Origin: an uncultured Methylococcaceae bacterium
Lineage (GTDB): Bacteria; Pseudomonadota; Gammaproteobacteria; Methylococcales; Methylomonadaceae
Assembly (NCBI GenBank): GCA_903873045.1
Contig: CAIQND010000129.1
Location: 1-14,868 of the forward strand
Direction: 5' to 3'
DNA length: 14,868 nt
This document shows positions 6,404-12,905 of this stretch, piece by piece. The notes below the pieces were generated by a model. It did not search any database, was not told where the DNA came from, and saw nothing but the letters and a program-made list of their open reading frames with translations. A program made the position numbers and the translations under genes. Each line of letters opens with the position of its first letter. Position 1 is the first letter of the stretch.

Positions 6404-9400
6404 ATGTTTAATATTTTTATCAAAAGACCCGTCATGGCAATCGTATTATCGCTGTTGTTTCTGTTCATGGGTCTGTTGGCGATTCGATCATTGCCCATTG
6501 CCCAGTTTCCGGATATTGCACCGCCCCGTGTGACTATTTCATTATCGTTTCCTGGCGCGAGTGCCGATGTACTGGTGCAATCATCCCTGATTACCATCGA
6601 ACGCGCCATTAACGGCGTTCCCGGCATGAAATATCTCATCTCGGATGCGACCAGCGCCGGTGAATCGACCATTCAAGTGCTGTTCGATTTGAGCGTTGAT
6701 CCCAACATTGCCATGGTTAACGTAAAGACGCGTCTTGATACGGTTATGAGCCGGCTGCCCAAGCTGGTGCAACTGGAAGGGGTAATCGTCGAACGGGTGC
6801 AACCCAGCATGCTTATGTATGTCAACCTTTACAGCAAAGACAAAAACGCTGACGAGAAATTTTTATTTAACTATGCGAACGTCAATGTGATCCCGGAAAT
6901 TCAGCGGATCTTTGGTATTGCCCAAGCCAAAATATTGGGCAGCCGCCAATATGCCATGCGGATTTGGCTAAATCCGGATCGAATGAGGGCGTATAAAGTA
7001 TCGACCGAAGAAGTGATGGATGCCATCGAGAATCAAAGCATTATCGGTCGGCCCGGTCGGATAGGGCAAAGTACCGGTATGGCCGCCCAGTCCAAAGAGT
7101 ATGTGCTGACTTATCAAGGCCGATATAACAAACCGGAACAATATGAGGATATTATTATACGGGCCAACTCGGAAGGCGAAATTATACATCTTAAAGACAT
7201 CGCCAAAGTCGATCTAAACAGCGAGTTTTATAATATTTACTCCGATAAAGATGGCTTCCCTTCTGCGTCTATTGTGCTTAAGCAAAACTACGGCAGTAAT
7301 GCCAGTAAGGTCATTGAGGACGTGAAGGAAAAACTGAAAGAGTTGAAAGCATCCTTCCCCGAGGGCATGGACTACGAAATCAATTACGATGTGTCCCGAT
7401 TCGTTGATGCTTCCATTGAAAAAGTCCTGCACACCTTAATGGAGGCTTTCATATTGGTTTCCTTGGTGGTATTTATCTTTTTGGGGGACTGGCGTTCAAC
7501 CTTGATCCCGATCCTCGCAGTACCGGTTTCGCTAATCGGGTCATTCGCCGTTATGCAGGCGTTCGGGCTCTCCATCAACCTCATTACCTTGTTTGCCTTG
7601 GTGCTGGCCATCGGTATTGTGGTCGATGATGCGATTGTAGTGGTCGAAGCGGTACATGCAAAAATGGAGGCTGAAAATGTTTCTCCTTATGTCGCTTCGA
7701 AAAAAGTATTGAGTGAAATCGGCGGTGCCATTGTGGCGATAACCTTGGTGATGGTGTCAGTGTTTATCCCTATTGCTTTTATGTCAGGGCCGGTCGGCGT
7801 ATTTTATCGGCAGTTCTCGATAGCCATGGCATCGTCGATCATCATTTCAGCGATCGTCGCTTTATCGCTGGCTCCTGTTTTGTGTGCCATGATACTTAAA
7901 AATACCCATGGCCAACCGAAACGGAAAAAGCCCATCAGTCTTTTCATTGATGCATTCAACTCCGTTTTTGAAAAGGTAACGGGGCGATACGTTAAATTTC
8001 TTAATGTCGTCATCACGAGGCGGCTGCTAACGTTTTTGATTTTGGGCGGATTTTGCTTTGGTATTTATACGGTCAGCCTAACCTTGCCTTCCGGTTTTAT
8101 TCCTGGCGAAGACCAAGGCATGATTTATGCCATTATCCAAACACCACCCGGCTCAACCATCGAGGTGACAAACAAAGTGGCGCGGGAACTGGAAGGTATA
8201 GCCAGCAAAATTGACGGCGTGCAATCCGTTTCTTCTTTGGCCGGCTATGAAGTGCTCACTGAAGGACGCGGTTCAAACGCCGGTACGTGTATTATCAACT
8301 TGAAAGACTGGTCTCAGCGTAAACATTCTGTCCAGGATGTTATCCGGGAATTGGAAGAAAAAACCCATGACTTTGGCGCGATCATTGAGTTTTTTGAACC
8401 GCCGGCGGTTCCGGGTTACGGCGCGGCTTCCGGCTTGGCGTTGCGGTTATTGGATAAAACTTCAGACACGGATTACCAGGCTTTTGACAAGCTAAACCAG
8501 ACCTTCATGGAGGCACTGCGCAAGCGTAAGGAGTTAACCGGATTATTTACCTTTTATGCGGCCAATTACCCGCAATACGAACTGGTCATCGACAATAAAC
8601 TGGCCATGCAAAAAGGGGTTTCCATCAATAAAGCCATGGATAACTTGGACATCATGATCGGTAGCACCTACGAACAGGGCTTTATTCGCTTCAATAACTT
8701 TTTTAAGGTTTACACCCAAGCCCTACCCGAGTTCCGGCGCTTCCCTAAGGATGTATTGAACTACTACGTGAAAAATGAAAGTGGCGAGATGGTGCCTTAC
8801 TCCGCCTTCATGACCATGAAGAAAAAGCTGGGCCCCAACGAGATCACGCGTTATAACCTCTACAATTCTGCCACTATCCGTGCCGTGCCGGCAGCCGGCT
8901 ATACCAGTGGCGCTGCCATCAAGGCCGTTCAAGAAGTCGCTGCGGCAACGTTGCCACGCGGTTTTGACATTGCCTGGGAAGGCTTGTCCTTTGACGAAGC
9001 GGCTCGGGGCAATGAAGCGGCGGCGATCTTCGCGGTTGTTATCATCTTTGTATACCTGGTGTTGGCCGCACAGTACGAAAGCTTTATCTTGCCGTTGGCC
9101 GTGTTATTTTCACTGCCTCCCGGTATTTTCGGTGCTTTCTTCCTGCTGAAAGTATTGGGTCTTGCCAACGATGTCTATGCGCAACTTGGGCTGGTCATGT
9201 TAATTGGCTTGTTGGGTAAAAACGCGGTATTGATTATCGAATTTGCGGTTCAGAAGCAAACCCAAGGCATGTCCGTTAAAGAGGCAGCAATTGAGGGCGC
9301 AAAAGCGCGTTTTCGTCCGATCTTGATGACCTCCTTTGCTTTTATAGCCGGGTTGATACCTTTGGCGATAGCAACGGGTGCGGGGGCTGTCGGCAACAGA

Positions 9401-9586
9401 ACAATTGGTTCCTCTTCCCTGGGCGGGATGCTTTTCGGTACGGTGTTTGGTGTCATCCTTATTCCAGGACTTTATTACATATTTGCCAAAATGATAGAAG
9501 GAAAATCCTTGGTTAAAAACGAAGAACTTGATCCTTTAACAGAAACTTATCACTATGGTTTGGGAGATGAAAGCGATTATGATTAA
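6404..9586 (+). CDS. RND multidrug efflux pump, HAE1 family (AcrB/MexF type)
   Basis: Proton-driven inner-membrane trimeric pump of the hydrophobe/amphiphile efflux group; 1060 residues, close to AcrB (1049). It begins MFNIFIKRPVMAIVLS, a typical RND opening with TM1, followed by the first periplasmic block (PIAQFPDIAPPRVTISLSFPGAS). The proton-relay Asp pair lies in TM4 at D408-D409 (GIVVDDAIVVVEAV) and the essential Lys in TM10 at K939 (LIGLLGKNAVLIIEFA), matching AcrB D407, D408 and K940. Two large periplasmic loops and about 12 membrane segments in two homologous halves are present. No frameshift or truncation is seen. The start follows the adaptor gene closely, and the 3' end overlaps the next start by 8 bases, suggesting coupled translation. 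Substrate cannot be inferred. Confidence 0.95.
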   Translation: MFNIFIKRPVMAIVLSLLFLFMGLLAIRSLPIAQFPDIAPPRVTISLSFPGASADVLVQSSLITIERAINGVPGMKYLISDATSAGESTIQVLFDLSVDPNIAMVNVKTRLDTVMSRLPKLVQLEGVIVERVQPSMLMYVNLYSKDKNADEKFLFNYANVNVIPEIQRIFGIAQAKILGSRQYAMRIWLNPDRMRAYKVSTEEVMDAIENQSIIGRPGRIGQSTGMAAQSKEYVLTYQGRYNKPEQYEDIIIRANSEGEIIHLKDIAKVDLNSEFYNIYSDKDGFPSASIVLKQNYGSNASKVIEDVKEKLKELKASFPEGMDYEINYDVSRFVDASIEKVLHTLMEAFILVSLVVFIFLGDWRSTLIPILAVPVSLIGSFAVMQAFGLSINLITLFALVLAIGIVVDDAIVVVEAVHAKMEAENVSPYVASKKVLSEIGGAIVAITLVMVSVFIPIAFMSGPVGVFYRQFSIAMASSIIISAIVALSLAPVLCAMILKNTHGQPKRKKPISLFIDAFNSVFEKVTGRYVKFLNVVITRRLLTFLILGGFCFGIYTVSLTLPSGFIPGEDQGMIYAIIQTPPGSTIEVTNKVARELEGIASKIDGVQSVSSLAGYEVLTEGRGSNAGTCIINLKDWSQRKHSVQDVIRELEEKTHDFGAIIEFFEPPAVPGYGAASGLALRLLDKTSDTDYQAFDKLNQTFMEALRKRKELTGLFTFYAANYPQYELVIDNKLAMQKGVSINKAMDNLDIMIGSTYEQGFIRFNNFFKVYTQALPEFRRFPKDVLNYYVKNESGEMVPYSAFMTMKKKLGPNEITRYNLYNSATIRAVPAAGYTSGAAIKAVQEVAAATLPRGFDIAWEGLSFDEAARGNEAAAIFAVVIIFVYLVLAAQYESFILPLAVLFSLPPGIFGAFFLLKVLGLANDVYAQLGLVMLIGLLGKNAVLIIEFAVQKQTQGMSVKEAAIEGAKARFRPILMTSFAFIAGLIPLAIATGAGAVGNRTIGSSSLGGMLFGTVFGVILIPGLYYIFAKMIEGKSLVKNEELDPLTETYHYGLGDESDYD

Positions 9587-11015
9587 AATTTCTCATATTA
9601 TGGCGTTAGGCGTTGCGGGGCTGATGTTGCAGGCCTGCGGCATTCCGGCAATGACCAGCAAAAAGGCCGATTCGCATCTTCCTGACCGCTTTAATCAGGA
9701 GCTCTCACAAAAGACTAATACGGCCACTGTGAAATGGAAGGATTTTTTCGAAGATCCTAACTTATTAAGCTTGATAGACACGGCGGTCGCCAACAACAAA
9801 GAAGTTAATATAATGATGCAGCGTATTAGTGTTGCGCAAAATGAGATTCAAGCACGTAAAGGTGCGTATTTACCGTTTGTTAATTTTAGTGCGGGTGCAG
9901 GTGGCGAGAAAACAGCTATGTATACCCGAAATGGTGCTGTTGAAAACAGTCTACCATTACCCAATGGCCAGGCATTTCCTACCTTCGTGGGCGATTATCA
10001 ATTTGGGTTATTTTCAACTTGGGAGATTGATGTTTGGAAAAAGCTGAGAAATTCTGCGCAGGTGGCTGTACTGGAGTACATGGCCTCAAGTGAAGGTAAA
10101 AACTTTTTAGTGACTAATCTGGTTGCTGAAGTTGCACATGCGTACTATGAGCTGAATGCCTTGGACAATCAGCTTGAGAATTTAAATCAAAATATCGCCA
10201 TCCAGCAAAATGGTTTGGAGATGGCCAAGCAACTGCTGCTGTTTGCAAGAACCACAACGCTTGCGGTTAAACGTTACGAAGCGGAAGTGGCAAAAAATCA
10301 AAGCAAAAAATATGAAATACTGCAACAGATTACGGTGACTGAAAATCGAATCAACTTTCTGTTGGGTAGGACGCCACAGCCTATCCAGCGAGCTTCAACC
10401 GGTTTTATGGAGATGAAACCAAAACTGATTAAGGCCGGTGTTCCATCACAGTTGCTACAAAACAGACCTGATATTAGGAAAGCGGAGCTTGAGCTATCGG
10501 CAGCGGAATTAAATATAGACGTGGCTAGAGCTAATTTCTACCCATCCTTTAACATAAGTGCCGGGGCAGGGTTTGATGCTTTTGCGCTTAAATTTCTGGT
10601 CAATACGCCTGAGTCATTAGCACTTTCTATCGCTGGCGGATTAGTGGCTCCACTGGTCAATAAGAATGCCATCATAGCCGAATATAAAAATTCCAATGCC
10701 AAGCAGGTTCAGGCGGCTTATGAATATGAGCAAAGCATTATCAACGCTTACGCTGAAGTAACCAATCAACTTTCAAACATAGATAATCTGGATAAAAACT
10801 ATCAGCTTAAGAGAAATCAAGTGGATGCACTCGTCCAATCAATTGATATTTCAACGCAATTATTTAAATCGGCTCGTGCCGACTATCTGGATGTGTTATT
10901 GTCTCAACGGGATGCCTTGGATGCCAAAAAAGACCTCATTGAAACGAAACAGAAGCAAATTAATGCCATGGTGGATCTCTATAAATCTCTGGGTGGAGGT
11001 TGGCAGCAGCTGTAG
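9579..11015 (+). CDS. Outer-membrane efflux channel lipoprotein (NodT/OprM, TolC family)
   Basis: Third member of the tripartite pump: a trimeric outer-membrane beta-barrel and periplasmic alpha-tunnel. The 478-residue product has a lipoprotein signal with lipobox LQAC (Cys20). Two repeated OEP domains follow, with typical strings such as WKDFFEDPNLLSLIDTAVANN, WEIDVWKKLRNSAQ, and LLQNRPDIRKAELELSAAELNIDVARANFYPS (split here as a description of about residues 290-321). Its C-terminal half repeats the pattern (SARADYLDVLLSQRDALDAKKDL). I prefer the ATG at 9579, which overlaps the pump stop (ATGATTAA), over upstream in-frame ATGs at 9555 and 9567, because it gives a clean lipobox. The operon ends here, followed within about 70 bases by a decayed fae end. 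Confidence 0.92.
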   Translation: MIKISHIMALGVAGLMLQACGIPAMTSKKADSHLPDRFNQELSQKTNTATVKWKDFFEDPNLLSLIDTAVANNKEVNIMMQRISVAQNEIQARKGAYLPFVNFSAGAGGEKTAMYTRNGAVENSLPLPNGQAFPTFVGDYQFGLFSTWEIDVWKKLRNSAQVAVLEYMASSEGKNFLVTNLVAEVAHAYYELNALDNQLENLNQNIAIQQNGLEMAKQLLLFARTTTLAVKRYEAEVAKNQSKKYEILQQITVTENRINFLLGRTPQPIQRASTGFMEMKPKLIKAGVPSQLLQNRPDIRKAELELSAAELNIDVARANFYPSFNISAGAGFDAFALKFLVNTPESLALSIAGGLVAPLVNKNAIIAEYKNSNAKQVQAAYEYEQSIINAYAEVTNQLSNIDNLDKNYQLKRNQVDALVQSIDISTQLFKSARADYLDVLLSQRDALDAKKDLIETKQKQINAMVDLYKSLGGGWQQL

Positions 11016-11084
11016 ATACGATCTTGCCCGTTCGGTCTTATAGAATGGAGTTGTTATGTTGTGATAGCTTGTAAAGTGCTCAAT

Positions 11085-11212
11085 TAAGGCAAGGACTACC
11101 GCACTATAAATTATGACGAAAGCGTGCTATTGCCGGTTTACCAACCGCAAATTAAGTGATTGCAGAAAAATATGCGGCTAAGCATCCATTTGCTGTTAAT
11201 AGCCAAGTTTAA
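11085..11212 (+). pseudogene. Decayed 3' end of a second fae gene
   Basis: The last codons read VIAEKYAAKHPFAVNSQV then TAA (11156-11212), clearly the Fae C-terminus; the intact fae upstream ends VVAEKTTAIHLFAVNSQAQD. Further upstream the DNA still aligns with fae (GCTATTGCCGGTTTACCAACC beside GCTATCGCGGGTTCACCAACA in the intact gene, read as AIAGLPTA). It carries a TAA in frame at 11153 and indels before about 11120. Homology fades near 11085, so the 5' four-fifths is gone. It has the common KHPFA ending that the intact copy lacks, so it is not a simple recent copy of it. It lies between the efflux operon and the DUF2780 gene, in the same direction as both. Confidence 0.75.
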
Positions 11213-11324
11213 ACTTCCTCACTTAAAGCTTCGAACACGCTGAACTTTATAATTATATGCCAAAACTGTTAAGCTCCATTCCCAATTCAGAAGCAATTTA
11301 TTTTTTTATTACGGAGTTTATATT

Positions 11325-11897
11325 ATGAAAATAGTTAAGTTATTAAACGTGTGTTCTTCATTAGGTATCGTACTGTTGCTGACTAATGATGTTTATGCTT
11401 TTGGTTTAAGCGATATTGCGGGTGCAGTTGAAACTTTACAAGCAGGACAGCCTAAGACAGTGACAGTGCCGGGCGTCACCACTGGAAAGGATTTGACAGG
11501 GTCATTAATGCAGCAATTAGGAGTCACACAGTCGCAAGCAGAAGGAGGTGCCGGTGCGATATTCCAATTAGCGAAATCTAAAATGCCTGGAGCGGTTTTT
11601 TCAGAACTGAGTAATTCAGTTCCTGGCATGCAAGGCTTATTAGCTGCCGCACCTGTTACAAAAGTTGTCGGCGGTGGTAGTTTAGGCGGTATAGCAGGTA
11701 ATTTACAAAGCTTGGCCGGTAATTCAGGTGGAACAGCGGGAAACTTGATCGGCTTGGTGAGTTCTTTTCAGCAACTTGGCTTATCACCTGACATGATGCA
11801 AAAATTTGTACCGTTCGTTGTACAGTATGTTCAAGGCAATGGCGGCAGTTCCGTTGCAAATGCTTTGCAATCCGCATTAATGGGCGGCAAGTTGTAA
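11325..11897 (+). CDS. DUF2780-family (VcgC/VcgE-like) exported protein
   Basis: A 190-residue protein with a signal peptide (cleavage near VYA|FG, residue 25) and a Gly/Ala/Leu-rich body. The segment LTGSLMQQLGVTQSQAEGG with GAIFQLAKSKM, then VPGMQGLLAAAP, and a C-terminal helix region ending in SSVANALQSALMG match the DUF2780 pattern as I know it. No enzymatic residues are apparent and the function of the family is unknown; a periplasmic helical protein is the likely form. GGAG lies about nine bases before the ATG. TATAAT at 11248-11253 is a possible -10 box, but no good -35 accompanies it. It is downstream of the fae relic, so it may have its own promoter, and it converges with the small lipoprotein gene. 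Confidence 0.75.
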   Translation: MKIVKLLNVCSSLGIVLLLTNDVYAFGLSDIAGAVETLQAGQPKTVTVPGVTTGKDLTGSLMQQLGVTQSQAEGGAGAIFQLAKSKMPGAVFSELSNSVPGMQGLLAAAPVTKVVGGGSLGGIAGNLQSLAGNSGGTAGNLIGLVSSFQQLGLSPDMMQKFVPFVVQYVQGNGGSSVANALQSALMGGKL

Positions 11898-12015
11898 TTT
11901 ATTATCGAATTCTAAAGTCTTTCTTTTAGAGATCAGCTTGCCCAGAGTAGCGCAAAACACCGTTGTTCTGTGGAGATGTAAGCGGTTCACAACAACAGTT
12001 TTTGCCATTTTTTAT

Positions 12016-12041
12016 GGTGTATGACGCTTCGCTTATACACC
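12016..12041. terminator. Hairpin between convergent genes, possible terminator
   Basis: Perfect 7-base arms GGTGTAT and ATACACC enclose a 12-base loop, between the stop of the DUF2780 gene and the stop of the convergent lipoprotein gene. A T-run precedes it on the plus strand but none follows on either strand, so intrinsic termination would be inefficient. A weaker AT hairpin, TCTAAA-N8-TTTAGA, is at 11911-11930. Confidence 0.3.
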
Positions 12042-12064
12042 GATTTAAAATATCATGCGGTCAA

Positions 12065-12367
12065 TCAATCACGATCTTGATGTTGCCGATACTGGCCGTA
12101 GCCGCTGTTTCTTTGATTATAGCCACCTTCGCGATATTCCTCTCGTTGCTCACGGTAAGGCTGTTGCCCCCAGTAATTGTTCTGTCTATAGTTTCCATAG
12201 AGTGCAGGTGCAGTATTGCGAGCGCCATAATAAGGTTGGTACACCGGAGAATTGTTGTAACCATAGTTTCCATACGAGGCTGGGTAGCTCGCGCAACCGC
12301 TTATTAACGCAAGCATAAAAATGGCAGTTAGGGAACGAACTTGAATAAAGTGCATGTATGGCTTCAT
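12065..12367 (-). CDS. Small Tyr/Asn/Gln/Gly-rich lipoprotein
   Basis: A 100-residue predicted lipoprotein. The signal peptide (basic VRS, then LTAIFMLAL) ends in the lipobox ISGC with Cys25. The mature part is low-complexity and dominated by Tyr, Asn, Gln, Arg and Gly, with repeated NYGY, YGNYRQNN and GYNQRNSGY-like strings. No fold or family is recognised. Such composition is seen in surface or envelope lipoproteins of unknown role. No clear ribosome site precedes the ATG at 12367 or the in-frame ATG at 12355. It converges with the DUF2780 gene. The call as a real gene rests on the signal peptide and lipobox; plus-strand frames over the same DNA look like shadows. Confidence 0.65.
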   Translation of the reverse strand: MKPYMHFIQVRSLTAIFMLALISGCASYPASYGNYGYNNSPVYQPYYGARNTAPALYGNYRQNNYWGQQPYREQREEYREGGYNQRNSGYGQYRQHQDRD

Positions 12368-12380
12368 GATTTAATGGTGA

Positions 12381-12395
12381 TTGATTAATAATCAA
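12381..12395. promoter_or_regulatory. Palindrome upstream of the small lipoprotein gene
   Basis: TTGATTA-A-TAATCAA has perfect 7-base arms around one central base and lies 14-28 bases upstream of the lipoprotein ATG. The position would suit an operator or part of a promoter, but the sequence is AT-only apart from one G and one C per strand, so chance is possible. Confidence 0.25.
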
Positions 12396-12401
12396 AATCA
12401 A

Positions 12402-12520
12402 TGGGGTCAGACTCGATTGATTTTCAAAACTACGATCTTTTCTGTTTATAACAAATCAATTTCGGCAACAATCAGTCCAGAATTGTCAGTGTCGGTTGAA
12501 TTAATCGTAGTCTGTCCCCT
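12402..12520. mobile_element. Short inverted-end element resembling RAYT/REP-type repeats
   Basis: The left end TGGGGTCAGACTCGATTGA (12402-12420) is matched in inverted form by the right end at 12499-12520, whose reverse complement reads AGGGGACAGACTACGATTAA. The ends share GGGG-N-CAGACT-(A)-CGATT-ATT. The 119-base body has no gene. From memory, GGGGTCAGACT- and GGGGACAGAC-type strings are widespread in proteobacterial intergenic DNA near IS200-like RAYT transposase genes. No transposase is present here, so it would be a non-autonomous or relic copy. Confidence 0.5.
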
Positions 12521-12547
12521 ATTTCGCTACTAAGTTTGAGAGGCACG

Positions 12548-12616
12548 ACTGTCCGCTTTAGGGAAGCGTAAAATGATAGCCGACCGGCCGGTTTGGGTCG
12601 TAAGCTGGCGGTCAGT
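12548..12616. repeat. Structured intergenic repeat with nested dyads
   Basis: The outer arms ACTGTCCGC (12548-12556) and GCGGTCAGT (12608-12616) pair at 8 of 9 positions. Inside is CGACC (12581-12585) facing GGTCG (12596-12600), as well as the perfect palindrome ACCGGCCGGT (12583-12592). It is GC-rich compared with its surroundings and codes for nothing, which is typical of a dispersed repeat. Only one copy is seen in this window. Confidence 0.4.
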
Positions 12617-12816
12617 TCCAACTAAAAATCAACACATTCTCAGAGGGCTTGGGTTAGCGGATATTTTTTGCGAGTTACCTTAGTGACATAATTCTTTAAA
12701 TCTTAATGGATTTACCTGTTATTAATAGCAGGCCACCTAAAAACCTTAACTGATTGTTTTAATAAGCCTTATGTGATCTTTATAAAAAACCCATAAAAAA
12801 CTGGCTAACCAGAAAG

Positions 12817-12880
12817 AAAAAAGGCCGAAAACAATCGGCTAACAGGCTATTAATAAGCTGTTAGCCAATCATCTCCGGCC
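12817..12880 (-). terminator. Long-stem intrinsic terminator of secA
   Basis: Reading in the secA direction, 26 bases after the stop codon, arms of 23 bases (12858-12880 and 12823-12845) fold around a 12-base loop, then six T residues follow (12817-12822). The arms are identical inverted copies at 18 positions. The other five are transitions, each giving a G-U pair in the secA-sense RNA. A smaller alternative hairpin, GCCGA with TCGGC (12824-12839), directly abuts the T-run. A weak extra hairpin, CTGG-CTAA-CCAG followed by T6, lies further on at 12801-12812. Confidence 0.8.
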
Positions 12881-12905
12881 ACTTTATTGGACGATGGTAA
12901 AGCGG

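Noticed and set aside
12055..12318. Plus-strand frames across the small lipoprotein gene
   Set aside because: They are antisense shadows of low-complexity codons; the minus frame has a convincing lipobox.
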